Assembly (NCBI RefSeq): GCF_003052605.1
Contig: NZ_QASO01000082.1
Location: 1-64,000, forward strand
Origin: Ectopseudomonas oleovorans
GTDB lineage: Bacteria > Pseudomonadota > Gammaproteobacteria > Pseudomonadales > Pseudomonadaceae
Length of the DNA stretch: 64,000 bases
Reading direction: 5' to 3'
The translations under genes and the position numbers were made by a program. The notes beneath the pieces were generated by a model. That model saw only the letters and a program-made list of their open reading frames with translations, was not told the DNA's origin and made no database searches. Below, in pieces: positions 37,124 to 51,169 of the stretch. Numbering within the stretch: the first letter of the stretch is position 1; every line of letters starts with the position of its first letter.

Positions 37124-38607
37124 ACCGGTGCCTTGGCCACCACCGGCCTTGCGCTGCGCAGGCTGCACAAGCCGAAATAGATCAAGCCGCCCAGGAAGGA
37201 GCCGGTAAACCAGCCGTAGTCGTAGAACCAGCTGAAGGCGCTGCTACCGAGCGACAGCAGAGTCAGCGCCACCGGCACGGCGAAGGCGGCGAAACCGATC
37301 CAGTTCCACGCCGGGTAGACGTCATCGCGGTACAGCCCGGCCAGGTCGAGTTGCTGTTTCTTGATCAGGAAGTAGTCGACCACCATGATCCCGGCAATCG
37401 GCCCGAGCAAGCTGGAGTACCCCAGCAACCAGTTGGAGTACACGCTCTCCAGGCTCAGCTCGGAGACCAGCAGCCCTAGCTTTTTCAGCAGCTCATGGCC
37501 CATCAGCCCCAGGCCGATCAGGCCGGTGAGGATCACCGCCTTGGTGCGGTCGATCAGCTTGGGGGCGATGTTCTGGAAATCATTGGTCGGCGAAACGATA
37601 TTCGCCGCCGTATTGGTCGACAGCGTGGCAACGATGATCAGCGCCATGGCCAGGGCGACCCAGCCGGGGCTCTGGATATGGCCGATCAGGCTGACCGGAT
37701 CGGCCACCGTCTGCCCCACCAGACCTTCCGAGGCGGCGGTCATCACCACACCGAGCGCAGCGAAGAGGAACATGGTCAGCGGCAGACCGAAGATCTGCCC
37801 GAGAATCTGGTCCTTCTGACTTTTCGCGTAGCGGCTGAAGTCAGGGATGTTCAGCGACAGAGTGGCCCAGAAGCCGACCATGGCGGTCAGCCCGGCGAGA
37901 AAGTAACCGGTGACGCTGGCACCCTCGGGGCGATTGGCCGGCTGCGCCAGCAACTCGCTCATCGACACGTTGGGCAACGCCCACACCAACAGACCGGCAC
38001 CAACCAGCACCAGCAGCGGTGCGGACAAGGTTTCCAGCAATTTGATCGACTCGGCGCCGCGCAGCACGATCCACAGGTTAAGTGCCCAGAAGATCATGAA
38101 ACCGATCACCTCGCCGGTGCCACCGAGCGCCTTCCAGCCCTCGAAGATCGAACCCAGCAGCAGGTGGATCGCCAGGCCGCCGAACATGGTCTGAATGCCG
38201 AACCAGCCGCAGGCCACCACGGCGCGGATCAAGCAGGGCACGTTGGAACCGAGTATGCCGAACGAGGAACGCAGCAATACCGGAAAGGGGATACCGTACT
38301 TGGTGCCGGCAAAGGCGTTGAGGGTCAGCGGAATCAACACCACGACGTTGGCCAGCAGGATCGCCAGCAGCGCCTCGCCTACCGACAGGCCGAAGTAGGC
38401 GGTGAGCACACCGCCCAGGGTATAGGTGGGCACACAGATCGACATGCCGACCCACAGCGCGGTGATGTGCCACTTGTTCCAGGTGCGCTGATGCAACTTG
38501 GTCGGGGCGATGTCATGGTTGTAGCGCGGGCTGTCGAGTACGTCGCTGCCAGCGTTCAGCTCATACAAGCCCTCCCGCTCGGTCACTTCCGATCTGCTCT
38601 GTTGCAT
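37120..38607 (-). CDS. NCS1-family nucleobase/hydantoin permease
   Basis: 495 residues with about 12 transmembrane segments. NCS1 signatures include NKWHITALWVGMSICVPTYT, LLRSSFGILGSNVPCLIRAV and NIPDFSRYAKSQKDQI. STNTAANIVSPTNDFQNIAP lines the cation/substrate site in this family. It is expected to import uracil, thymine or a related hydantoin-like compound with Na+ or H+ to feed the adjacent pathway. The N-terminus is long and polar (MQQSRSEVTEREGLYELNAG). It is transcribed divergently from dihydropyrimidinase, sharing a 576-base control region, and ends within a REP palindrome. Confidence 0.9.
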   Translation of the reverse strand: MQQSRSEVTEREGLYELNAGSDVLDSPRYNHDIAPTKLHQRTWNKWHITALWVGMSICVPTYTLGGVLTAYFGLSVGEALLAILLANVVVLIPLTLNAFAGTKYGIPFPVLLRSSFGILGSNVPCLIRAVVACGWFGIQTMFGGLAIHLLLGSIFEGWKALGGTGEVIGFMIFWALNLWIVLRGAESIKLLETLSAPLLVLVGAGLLVWALPNVSMSELLAQPANRPEGASVTGYFLAGLTAMVGFWATLSLNIPDFSRYAKSQKDQILGQIFGLPLTMFLFAALGVVMTAASEGLVGQTVADPVSLIGHIQSPGWVALAMALIIVATLSTNTAANIVSPTNDFQNIAPKLIDRTKAVILTGLIGLGLMGHELLKKLGLLVSELSLESVYSNWLLGYSSLLGPIAGIMVVDYFLIKKQQLDLAGLYRDDVYPAWNWIGFAAFAVPVALTLLSLGSSAFSWFYDYGWFTGSFLGGLIYFGLCSLRSARPVVAKAPV

Positions 38608-40623
<2,016 letters not shown>

Positions 40624-40734
40624 GCCGCTACACAGGCACCCCACTACTTCGCCACACCGGCCCGCAGAGGCCGGATGGCCGCTTATCCGCTGTTAACTGC
40701 CGAATAAAAGCCACAAAACCGTGAGGCAATAACC

Positions 40735-42102
40735 GTGATAGACACCCTCAGCCATTTGCCGCGACCGGATGCCGGGGCGGCCGAACTGGCCGATCGTTTC
40801 AGCGATCTGGCCCCACCGCTCACCGCCCGCCAGGCCGCACTGGAAAGCGCTCGCTGCCTGTATTGCTACGACGCACCCTGCGTGAATGCCTGCCCCAGCG
40901 AGATCGACATCCCCTCGTTCATCCGCAATATCAGCCACGAGAACGTTCAGGGCGCGGCCGAGAAGATTCTCTCGGCGAATATCCTCGGCGGCAGCTGCGC
41001 CCGCGTCTGCCCCACCGAGATTCTGTGCCAGCAAGCCTGCGTGCGTAACAACGCGCAGGAATGCGCGCCCGTGCTGATCGGCCCTTTGCAGCGCTATGCC
41101 ATCGACAACGCGCAGTTCAGCGAGCACCCGTTCCAGCGCGCCCCGGCCAGCGGCAAGCGCATTGCCGTGGTCGGTGCAGGGCCGGCGGGTTTGTCCTGCG
41201 CTCATCGCCTGGCCATGCACGGTCATGAAGTGGTGATCTTCGAGGCACGCGAGAAAGCCGGCGGCCTCAATGAGTACGGCATCGCCAAGTACAAGCTGGT
41301 CGACGACTTCGCCCAACGCGAAGTGGAGTTCCTTTTGCAGATCGGCGGCATCGAGATCCGCCATGGCCACAAACTGGGCGACGACCTCAGCCTCAGCGAG
41401 CTGCACCAGCAGTTCGACGCCGTATTTCTCGGCATCGGCCTGGCGGCCAGCAAACGCCTTGGCCTGCCGGGCGAAGAGGCGCCGGGGCTGCTCGCCGCCA
41501 CCGATTACATCCGCGAACTACGGCAGAGCGATGACCTGACGCAACTGCCGGTGGCCGAGCGCTGCATCGTCCTCGGCGCCGGCAACACCGCCATCGACAT
41601 GGCGGTGCAAATGAGCAAACTCGGTGCCCGCGACGTCAACCTGGTCTATCGCCGGGGCTTCGAGGAAATGGGCGCCACCGCACACGAACAGGACATCGCC
41701 AAGGCCAATCAGGTACGCCTGCTGACCTGGGCACAGCCGGACGCGGTGCTGTTGAACGATCAGGGTCAGGTGCGCGGCATGCGCTTCGCCCGCACGCGTC
41801 TGGAGAACGGCCGCCTGCAAAGCACCGGACAAACCTTCGAGCTGGCCGCAGACGCCATCTTCACCGCCATCGGCCAGGCCTTTGACGGCCAAGCCCTGAA
41901 CGACCCGCTGGCCCGCGAACTGAAGCGCGAAGGCGAACGCATCTGGGTCGACGCCCAGCTGCAAACCAGCGTGCCAGGCGTGTATGCCGGCGGCGACTGC
42001 ACCGCCCTGGGCCAGGACCTCACCGTACAAGCCGTGCAGCACGGCAAGCTGGCCGCCGAGGCCATCCACTCTCACCTGATGCTCAATGTGGAGGCCGCAT
42101 AA
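40735..42102 (+). CDS. preT: NAD-dependent dihydropyrimidine dehydrogenase, FAD/Fe-S subunit PreT
   Basis: 455 residues. N-terminal cysteines C41, C44, C49 and C53 (CLYCYDAPCVNAC) and the later GGSCARVCPTEILCQQACV ligate two [4Fe-4S] clusters. GxGxxG motifs VVGAGPAGLSCAHRL (FAD) and VLGAGNTAIDMAVQM (NADH) follow. It passes electrons from NADH to PreA, the first step of reductive uracil/thymine catabolism. The start is GTG 40735 with GAGGCAA upstream. Its stop codon touches the preA ATG. Confidence 0.94.
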   Translation: MIDTLSHLPRPDAGAAELADRFSDLAPPLTARQAALESARCLYCYDAPCVNACPSEIDIPSFIRNISHENVQGAAEKILSANILGGSCARVCPTEILCQQACVRNNAQECAPVLIGPLQRYAIDNAQFSEHPFQRAPASGKRIAVVGAGPAGLSCAHRLAMHGHEVVIFEAREKAGGLNEYGIAKYKLVDDFAQREVEFLLQIGGIEIRHGHKLGDDLSLSELHQQFDAVFLGIGLAASKRLGLPGEEAPGLLAATDYIRELRQSDDLTQLPVAERCIVLGAGNTAIDMAVQMSKLGARDVNLVYRRGFEEMGATAHEQDIAKANQVRLLTWAQPDAVLLNDQGQVRGMRFARTRLENGRLQSTGQTFELAADAIFTAIGQAFDGQALNDPLARELKREGERIWVDAQLQTSVPGVYAGGDCTALGQDLTVQAVQHGKLAAEAIHSHLMLNVEAA

Positions 42103-43377
42103 ATGGCCGATCTATCCATCGAATTTGCCGGAATCAAGGCCCCCAACCCCTTCTGGCTGGCCAGCGCGCCGCCCACCGACAAGGCCTACAACGTGGTCCG
42201 CGCCTTCGAGGCCGGCTGGGGCGGCGTGGTCTGGAAGACGCTCGGCGAAGACCCGGCAGCGGTCAACGTGTCGTCACGCTACTCGGCGCACTTTGGGGCT
42301 GACAGAAGCGTACTCGGGATCAATAACATCGAACTGATCACCGACCGCTCGCTGGAAATCAACCTGCGCGAAATCACCCAGGTGAAGAAGGACTGGCCGG
42401 ACCGCGCGCTGATCGTTTCCCTGATGGTGCCCTGTGTCGAGGAATCCTGGAAAACCATCCTGCCACTTGTGGAAGCCACCGGCTGCGACGGTATCGAGCT
42501 GAACTTCGGCTGCCCCCACGGCATGCCCGAGCGCGGCATGGGCGCGGCGGTCGGCCAGGTGCCGGAATACGTGGAGATGGTCACCCGCTGGTGCAAGACC
42601 TATTGCTCGCTGCCAGTGATCGTCAAGCTGACGCCGAACATCACCGACATTCGCACCTCGGCGCGCGCCGCACATCGTGGCGGCGCCGATGCGGTGTCGC
42701 TGATCAACACCATCAACTCGATCACCAGCATCGACCTGGAGCGCATGGTCGCTCTCCCCATCGTCGGCACGCAGAGCACCCACGGCGGCTACTGCGGTTC
42801 AGCGGTCAAACCCATTGCATTGAACATGGTCGCCGAGATCGCCCGCGACCCGGAAACCCGCGGCCTGCCGATCTGCGGTATCGGTGGCATTGGTAGCTGG
42901 CGCGACGCGGCGGAGTTCGTCGCACTGGGTTGCGGTGCGGTGCAGGTGTGTACGGCGGCCATGCTGCATGGCTTTCGCATCGTCGAGGAGATGAAAGACG
43001 GCCTGTCGCGCTGGATGGACAGCCAGGGCTACGCCAGCCTGCAAGATTTCTCCGGGCGCGCGGTGGGCAATACCACCGACTGGAAGTACCTGGACATCAA
43101 CTACCAGGTGATCGCCAGGATCGACCAGGACGCCTGCATTGGCTGCGGCCGCTGCCATATCGCCTGCGAAGACACCTCGCACCAGGCCATCGCCAGCCTG
43201 CCCCAGGCCGACGGCACGCATAAATACGAGGTGATCGACGCAGAGTGCGTGGGCTGCAACCTGTGCCAGATCACCTGCCCGGTGCAGGACTGCATCGAGA
43301 TGGTGACTCAGGACACTGGCAAACCCTTCCTCGACTGGAACCACGACCCGCGCAATCCGTACCGCGTGGCCAGTTGA
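42103..43377 (+). CDS. preA: NAD-dependent dihydropyrimidine dehydrogenase, FMN subunit PreA
   Basis: 424 residues. The dihydroorotate-dehydrogenase-like TIM barrel (residues 1 to about 310) binds FMN and pyrimidine; the active-site loop is GTQSTHGGYCGSAVKPIALN with the catalytic Cys. A ferredoxin-like tail has two [4Fe-4S] motifs, CIGCGRCHIAC and CVGCNLCQITCPVQDC. It reduces uracil or thymine to the dihydro form. The ATG immediately follows the preT stop (TAAATG), giving a tight pair. A REP-like inverted repeat follows it. Confidence 0.95.
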   Translation: MADLSIEFAGIKAPNPFWLASAPPTDKAYNVVRAFEAGWGGVVWKTLGEDPAAVNVSSRYSAHFGADRSVLGINNIELITDRSLEINLREITQVKKDWPDRALIVSLMVPCVEESWKTILPLVEATGCDGIELNFGCPHGMPERGMGAAVGQVPEYVEMVTRWCKTYCSLPVIVKLTPNITDIRTSARAAHRGGADAVSLINTINSITSIDLERMVALPIVGTQSTHGGYCGSAVKPIALNMVAEIARDPETRGLPICGIGGIGSWRDAAEFVALGCGAVQVCTAAMLHGFRIVEEMKDGLSRWMDSQGYASLQDFSGRAVGNTTDWKYLDINYQVIARIDQDACIGCGRCHIACEDTSHQAIASLPQADGTHKYEVIDAECVGCNLCQITCPVQDCIEMVTQDTGKPFLDWNHDPRNPYRVAS

Positions 43378-43400
43378 AAATAGCTCGCGGCTAAAACAGT

Positions 43401-43519
43401 TCGCGGCTAAAGCCCCTCCCACGGGATAGTAGTGCTCTTGTTGGAGGGGCAGAGCGACGCACTGCTTTAGCCGATGGGGTGAGCAAAGACAAAGACCGTG
43501 GGAGGGGCTTTAGCCGCGA
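43401..43519. repeat. Inverted repeat with 24-bp perfect arms (REP-like, second type)
   Basis: The left arm (43401-43424) reads TCGCGGCTAAAGCCCCTCCC then ACGG. The right arm (43496-43519) is its exact complement. Part of the motif recurs inside (TTGGAGGGGC, GCTTTAGCCG). It fills the gap between convergent preA and the tetR gene and differs in sequence from the GTAGGAGC-type REPs. Confidence 0.85.
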
Positions 43520-43535
43520 CAGGCAGCGACTGCGA

Positions 43536-45795
<2,260 letters not shown>

Positions 45796-45802
45796 TGCGT
45801 AA

Positions 45803-45869
45803 GGTGGATAAGCCCATGGCCTATCCACCGCCGACTTCCCGCAAGGTGGATGGAAAAACGCCATCCACC
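45803..45869. repeat. Tandem hairpins of a GGTGGAT repeat between ahcY and metF
   Basis: GGTGGATA/TATCCACC (45803-45829) and GGTGGATGG/CCATCCACC (45845-45869) form two hairpins with related arms. The unit GTAAGGTGGAT...ATCCACCCTACG is a dispersed-repeat type distinct from the other REPs in the window. It may reduce metF expression relative to ahcY. Confidence 0.75.
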
Positions 45870-45894
45870 CTACGTCTCCAAGGCTAGAAACCCT

Positions 45895-46740
45895 ATGAGC
45901 CAAGAACGCCGCTACAGCTTCGAATTCTTCCCCACCAAGACCGAAGCCGGGCATGAAAAACTGATGGACGTAGCGCGCCAACTGGCAACCTACAAACCCG
46001 ATTTCTTCTCCTGCACCTATGGTGCCGGTGGCTCGACCCGCGACCGCACCCTGAACACCGTGCTGCAACTCGATGGCGAGATCAAGGTGCCGACCGCGCC
46101 GCACCTGTCCTGCGTCGGTGACAGCAAGGCCGAACTGCGCGAGCTGCTCAACCTGTACAAGAACGCCGGTATCAAGCGCATCGTTGCCCTGCGTGGCGAT
46201 CTGCCATCAGGCATGGGCATGGCCAGCGGCGAGCTGCGCTACGCCAACGAGCTGGTCGAGTTCATACGCACTGAAACCGGTGATCACTTCCATATCGAAG
46301 TGGCTGCCTACCCGGAGATGCACCCGCAGGCGCGCAACTTCGAGAGCGACATCGCCAACTTCGTACGCAAGGCCAAGGCCGGTGCCGACAGCGCCATCAC
46401 CCAGTACTTCTTCAACGCCGACAGCTACTTCTACTTCGTCGAGCGCGTGCAGAAACTGGGCGTGGATATCCCGGTGGTGCCGGGCATCATGCCGATCACC
46501 AACTACAGCAAGCTGGCGCGCTTCTCCGACGCCTGCGGCGCGGAGATCCCGCGCTGGGTGCGCAAGCAGCTGGAAGCCTATGGCGACGACAGCGACAGCA
46601 TTCGCGCCTTCGGCGAACAGGTCATCAGCGAGATGTGCGAGCGCCTGCTGCAAGGCGGCGCGCCGGGCCTGCACTTCTACAGCATGAACCTGGCTGGCCC
46701 CAGCCTGGCCATCTGGAACAACCTCAAACTGTCACGTTGA
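45895..46740 (+). CDS. metF: 5,10-methylenetetrahydrofolate reductase
   Basis: 281 residues, the normal bacterial length. FAD/TIM-barrel motifs are YSFEFFPTKTEAGHEKLM (Glu of FEFFP), CTYGAGGSTRDRT, IKRIVALRGDLPSG and ITQYFFNADSYFYFVER. It reduces methylene-THF to methyl-THF for methionine synthesis. ATG 45895 is 99 bases after ahcY. The ahcY-metF pairing links homocysteine formation to its remethylation. Confidence 0.96.
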   Translation: MSQERRYSFEFFPTKTEAGHEKLMDVARQLATYKPDFFSCTYGAGGSTRDRTLNTVLQLDGEIKVPTAPHLSCVGDSKAELRELLNLYKNAGIKRIVALRGDLPSGMGMASGELRYANELVEFIRTETGDHFHIEVAAYPEMHPQARNFESDIANFVRKAKAGADSAITQYFFNADSYFYFVERVQKLGVDIPVVPGIMPITNYSKLARFSDACGAEIPRWVRKQLEAYGDDSDSIRAFGEQVISEMCERLLQGGAPGLHFYSMNLAGPSLAIWNNLKLSR

Positions 46741-46815
46741 CAGCTCCCTCCGGGCCGTCCACACGGACGGCCTGTCTGCGTCACACTCCGCCTTGCCGCC
46801 GAAGGATCGCCCCTC

Positions 46816-48189
46816 ATGCTCAAACGCTCCACGATCAACGCCTCCGTCAGCCCCAAGGGCAGCCTGGAAACCCTCTCCCAGCGCGAAGTGCAGCAACTGC
46901 GCGAAACCGGCTCGGGCAGCATGTATCGCCTGTTCCGCCAGTGTGCCCTGGCGATCCTCAATACCGGCTCGCACAGTGATAACGCCAAGACCATCCTCGA
47001 GGCGTACCCGGACTTCGAAGTGAAGATCCACCAGCAGGATCGCGGCATCCGCCTGGAGCTGCTGAACGCACCAGCCGATGCCTTCGTCGACGGCGAGATG
47101 ATCGCCAGCACCCGCGAGATGCTGTTCAGCGCCCTGCGCGACATCGTCTTCACCCAGAGCGAGCTGGAGCACAAGCGCATCGATCTGGACAGTTCCGAAG
47201 GCATCACCGATTACGTCTTTCACCTGCTGCGCAATGCCAAGACCCTGCGCAGCGGCGTCGAACCGAAGATGGTGGTGTGCTGGGGCGGCCACTCGATCAG
47301 CACCGAGGAATACAAGTACACCAAGAAGGTCGGCCACGAACTGGGCCTGCGCGGTCTGGATATCTGCACCGGCTGCGGCCCGGGCGTGATGAAGGGGCCG
47401 ATGAAGGGCGCCACCATCAGCCACGCCAAGCAGCGCAACCTCACCGGCCGCTACCTGGGCCTGACCGAGCCGGGCATCATCGCCGCCGAGGCACCGAATC
47501 CGATCGTCAACGAGCTGGTGATCCTGCCGGATATCGAGAAGCGTCTGGAAGCCTTCGTCCGCGTCGGCCACGGCATCATCATCTTCCCGGGCGGCGCCGG
47601 CACGGCCGAAGAGTTTCTCTACCTGCTGGGCATCCTCACCCACCCGGATAACCAGGATCTGCCCTTCCCAGTCATTCTCACCGGGCCGAAGAGCGCCAGC
47701 ACGTACCTGCAGCAGCTGCATGATTTCATCGGCGCCACTCTCGGCGCAGCGGCGCAGCAACGCTACCGCATGATCGTCAACGACCCGGCCGAAGTCGCCC
47801 GCGAAATGGCCAGCGGCATCAAGGCCGTGCGTCAGTTCCGCCGCGAGCGCAACGACGCCTTCCACTTCAACTGGCTGCTGAAGATCGACGAGAGCTTCCA
47901 GCACCCGTTCGAGCCGACCCATGAAGCCATGGCCGGCCTCAACCTGACCCGCGAGCAGCCATTGCATCAGTTGGCCGCCAACCTGCGCCGGGCCTTTTCC
48001 GGCATCGTCGCCGGCAACGTCAAGGAGAACGGCATCCGCCTGATCGAGGAGCACGGCCCCTACGAGATTCGCGGTGAAACCACCATCATGCGCCCGCTGG
48101 ATCGCCTGCTGCAGGCCTTCGTCGAGCAGCACCGCATGAAGCTGCCGGGCGGCAGTGCCTATGAGCCCTGCTATCGGATAGTCGACTGA
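46816..48189 (+). CDS. ppnN: Nucleotide 5'-monophosphate nucleosidase PpnN (YgdH)
   Basis: 457 residues with the LOG-type Rossmann core. The PGGxGTxxE signature appears as FPGGAGTAEEFLYLLGI, and the phosphate loop region as CTGCGPGVMKGPMKGATISH. The long N-terminal (about 145 residues) and C-terminal domains match PpnN/YgdH and not the short LOG enzymes. E. coli PpnN cleaves purine and pyrimidine monophosphates to base and ribose-5-phosphate and is stimulated by (p)ppGpp. ATG 46816 lies 75 bases after metF. Confidence 0.93.
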   Translation: MLKRSTINASVSPKGSLETLSQREVQQLRETGSGSMYRLFRQCALAILNTGSHSDNAKTILEAYPDFEVKIHQQDRGIRLELLNAPADAFVDGEMIASTREMLFSALRDIVFTQSELEHKRIDLDSSEGITDYVFHLLRNAKTLRSGVEPKMVVCWGGHSISTEEYKYTKKVGHELGLRGLDICTGCGPGVMKGPMKGATISHAKQRNLTGRYLGLTEPGIIAAEAPNPIVNELVILPDIEKRLEAFVRVGHGIIIFPGGAGTAEEFLYLLGILTHPDNQDLPFPVILTGPKSASTYLQQLHDFIGATLGAAAQQRYRMIVNDPAEVAREMASGIKAVRQFRRERNDAFHFNWLLKIDESFQHPFEPTHEAMAGLNLTREQPLHQLAANLRRAFSGIVAGNVKENGIRLIEEHGPYEIRGETTIMRPLDRLLQAFVEQHRMKLPGGSAYEPCYRIVD

Positions 48190-48241
48190 AGCTGCGCAAG
48201 ACGCACTTTCACGGCACCCGCAAAATCGCTAACCTGGCATC

Positions 48242-49000
48242 ATGCCATTATTCCAGCGCCAGATTATCGCCACGCTTTTACTGTGCTGTTGCGCCTTCGC
48301 CGCCCGCGGCGAAACGCTGCGCCTGGTCACAGATGCCTGGGCACCCTACGTCTACGAGGAAGACGGCCAGGCCGCGGGTCTCGACTACGAGCTCACCCGC
48401 GAGGTACTGCAGCGCCTAGGGGTAAAGCTGGACCTGCAGTTCCTGCCGTGGAAGCGCTGCCTGCTGGAGCTGGAACAAGGCAATGCAGACGGCATACTGG
48501 ATATTTTCCACCTGCCCGAGCGCGAAGCGAGCATGCTCTTCGTCGAAGAGCCGCTGAGCGACGTCGAACTGGTACTGTTCTACGCACGTAACCGCCCCTA
48601 CCCCTATGACAGCCTGGAAGACCTGCGCGACCTGGTGATTGGCATCTCGCCAGGCTACTGGTACAACGACGAAACCTTCCGCAATTCGCCCTTGTTCAGT
48701 CGCGAAGCGGCTCCGACTCACGAGGCCAATCTGGGCAAGCTGATCCGCCACCGCGTCGACCTGGTCATCAATGACCGTCGCGCCGGCCTCTATCTGACCA
48801 CCCAGATGGGCTTGCAACAGCAGGTCGACTACAACCGCAAGGCGGTCGGCCACGACCGTCTATACCTCGCGCTGCGTCACGACCCTGCCCTGGCTAGCCT
48901 GGCCAGGGACTTCGCTGACGAACTGCGCCGCTTCAAGCGCGAACCAGCCTATGCCCAGCTGCAGCAGCGCTACGCCAACCCCGATCGACTCAGGCCGTGA
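48242..49000 (+). CDS. Periplasmic solute-binding protein (SBP_bac_3)
   Basis: 252 residues. The signal peptide MPLFQRQIIATLLLCCCAFA is followed by ARG-ET, then LRLVTDAWAPYVYEEDGQAA and GLDYELTREVLQRLGVKLDL, the start of an amino-acid-type family 3 binding protein. No permease or ATPase genes are adjacent. Such orphans in Pseudomonas are often sensors or act with distant transporters. The ligand is unknown. Confidence 0.82.
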   Translation: MPLFQRQIIATLLLCCCAFAARGETLRLVTDAWAPYVYEEDGQAAGLDYELTREVLQRLGVKLDLQFLPWKRCLLELEQGNADGILDIFHLPEREASMLFVEEPLSDVELVLFYARNRPYPYDSLEDLRDLVIGISPGYWYNDETFRNSPLFSREAAPTHEANLGKLIRHRVDLVINDRRAGLYLTTQMGLQQQVDYNRKAVGHDRLYLALRHDPALASLARDFADELRRFKREPAYAQLQQRYANPDRLRP

Positions 49001-49187
49001 ACCAACCGACAGGCTGGTAGCTGCGTAAGGCCTCAGCTCTGTTATACTCGGGGCTTCCCGCCAGGCTTGCGCCCGGATGCTGGTGCTCTAAAGCCAGCAG
49101 TACCGGACGGGATCACGCCCCCCACGTGTGATTCAAGCCAGGCTCTACACCCCCAGGGCCACGCCCTCACTTAGTACAGGATTGCTC

Positions 49188-51065
49188 ATGTCCTTTGCCT
49201 CCCTCGGTCTCTCCGAGGCTCTAGTCCGTGCGGTCGAGTCCGCCGGCTACACCCAGCCCACTCCGGTGCAACAGCGGGCCATTCCCGCCGTGTTGCAAGG
49301 TCGCGATCTCATGGTGGCGGCCCAGACGGGTACAGGTAAGACGGGCGGTTTCGCCCTGCCGATCCTCGAACGCCTGTTTCCGGGCGGTCATCCGGATCGC
49401 GAACAACGTCACGGCCCGAAACAACCGCGCGTGCTGGTGCTGACACCCACCCGCGAACTGGCCGCCCAGGTGCATGACAGCTTCAAGGTCTATGCCCGCG
49501 ATTTGAAATTCGTCAGCGCCTGCATTTTCGGTGGCGTTGGCATGAACCCGCAGATCCAGGCCCTGGCCAAGGGTGTCGACGTACTGGTGGCCTGCCCAGG
49601 TCGCCTGCTCGACCTGGCCAACCAGAAAGCCATCGACCTGTCGCATGTGGAAATTCTCGTGCTCGATGAAGCCGACCGCATGCTCGACATGGGCTTCATC
49701 CACGACGTCAAGAAGGTGCTGGCCAAGCTGCCAGCCAAACGCCAGAACCTGCTGTTCTCGGCCACCTTCTCCAAGGACATCACCGACCTCGCCGGCAAGT
49801 TGCTGCACAACCCCGAACGCATCGAGGTGACGCCGCCGAACACCACGGTCGAGCGTATCGAACAACGCGTCTTCCGCCTGGCCGCCAACCACAAGCGCGC
49901 CCTGCTCGCCCACCTGATCACCCAGGGCGCCTGGGAACAGGTGCTGGTCTTCACCCGCACCAAGCACGGTGCCAACCGCCTCGCCGAATACCTCGACAAG
50001 CACGGCCTGCCGGCTGCCGCGATTCATGGCAACAAGAGCCAGAACGCCCGCACCAAGGCGCTGGCCGACTTCAAGGCGAACAAGGTGCGCATCCTGGTGG
50101 CCACCGATATCGCCGCCCGCGGCCTGGATATCGACCAACTGCCGCACGTGGTCAACTTCGAGCTGCCCAACGTCGAGGAAGATTACGTCCACCGCATCGG
50201 CCGTACCGGCCGCGCTGGGCGTAGCGGTGAGGCCATCTCGCTGGTCGCCCCGGACGAAGAGAAGCTGCTGAAAAGCATCGAGCGCATGACCAAGCAGAAG
50301 ATCCCCGACGGTGATCTGCTGGGCTTCGATGCCAGCGCAGTGGAAGCGGAACGTCCGGAAGTGCGTGAACCGCGCCAGCCACGCAATGCCGGGCCGAAAA
50401 AGGCCAAAGCCGAAGGCGCCGACAAGCCCAAGGGCGAGCGCAACAACGGTGGTCGTCGAGACAAGGGCAAGGACAGCGGCAAGGAACAGAAAGCCAAGCC
50501 GCAACAGCAGGGTCAGGGCCAGAATCGCCGTGGTCAGCAACCGCGCAACCAGAGCCGTGGCGCTGCGCCGGCTGTTCCACCATTGCCTCCGGACCGCGAC
50601 CCGGAAGAGTTCCTCGACGACGAAATCGATAATTTTGGCAACCGTGCCGATTACGTACCGGTGCAGAACAAGCCGCAAGGTCGCGGCCGTCGTTCAGGCG
50701 GTGGGTCGGCTGGCAATGGCGCTGCTCAGGGCCAAGGCCAGAGAGCCAACAGCAACAACAGGCAGCCCCGCAGCAACGCTGGCGCCCCCCCCGCTAAGAA
50801 TCGTGGCCAGGGTGGTCAGGGCCGTAACGGCGGTGGCGGTGGCCGCGGCCGACCGGCGGACGGTCGCATCACCTCGCTGGATCGCGACGAGCTGCCACGC
50901 GCCGAAGCGGCCGTGCGCAACCCGCGCGAAAAGCAGCCGATCATCGTGCACAAGGGCTCTCGCCTGGATCGTTTCCCCAGCGCCGAGCAGCTCGACGAGT
51001 TGAGCAACAGCACTCGTCCACGCAGCGAGAAGCCGGCGCTGCTGACGCGTAACCGCGAAGAGTAA
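49188..51065 (+). CDS. rhlE: DEAD-box RNA helicase, RhlE2-like
   Basis: 625 residues. The Q motif ([17 protein letters not shown]), Walker [13 protein letters not shown] ([13 protein letters not shown]), SAT (FSATFSKD) and motif [12 protein letters not shown] are intact. From about residue 390 there is a roughly 235-residue disordered tail rich in Lys, Gln, Asn, Gly and Arg ([29 protein letters not shown]). P. aeruginosa has an rhlE2 gene in the equivalent neighbourhood (metF/sahH side) with such a tail. ATG 49188 is used; an upstream in-frame start lacks similarity. TATACT at 49043 suggests a promoter and a leader of over 100 bases. Confidence 0.93.
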   Translation: MSFASLGLSEALVRAVESAGYTQPTPVQQRAIPAVLQGRDLMVAAQTGTGKTGGFALPILERLFPGGHPDREQRHGPKQPRVLVLTPTRELAAQVHDSFKVYARDLKFVSACIFGGVGMNPQIQALAKGVDVLVACPGRLLDLANQKAIDLSHVEILVLDEADRMLDMGFIHDVKKVLAKLPAKRQNLLFSATFSKDITDLAGKLLHNPERIEVTPPNTTVERIEQRVFRLAANHKRALLAHLITQGAWEQVLVFTRTKHGANRLAEYLDKHGLPAAAIHGNKSQNARTKALADFKANKVRILVATDIAARGLDIDQLPHVVNFELPNVEEDYVHRIGRTGRAGRSGEAISLVAPDEEKLLKSIERMTKQKIPDGDLLGFDASAVEAERPEVREPRQPRNAGPKKAKAEGADKPKGERNNGGRRDKGKDSGKEQKAKPQQQGQGQNRRGQQPRNQSRGAAPAVPPLPPDRDPEEFLDDEIDNFGNRADYVPVQNKPQGRGRRSGGGSAGNGAAQGQGQRANSNNRQPRSNAGAPPAKNRGQGGQGRNGGGGGRGRPADGRITSLDRDELPRAEAAVRNPREKQPIIVHKGSRLDRFPSAEQLDELSNSTRPRSEKPALLTRNREE

Positions 51066-51076
51066 GCTGCCGCGCT

Positions 51077-51112
51077 AACGAAAACGCCACCCCATAGGGT
51101 GGCGTTTTCGTT
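51077..51112. terminator. Bidirectional terminator between rhlE and yceI
   Basis: AACGAAAACGCCACCC and GGGTGGCGTTTTCGTT are exact complements around a 4-base loop, with T-runs in both directions. It serves rhlE on the plus strand and the yceI gene on the minus strand. Confidence 0.9.
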
Positions 51113-51169
51113 ATTGCCGTAGGCTGAACATGCGGCCACATCCGGTGGCCGCTAGAGCGGCCGTTTTCC

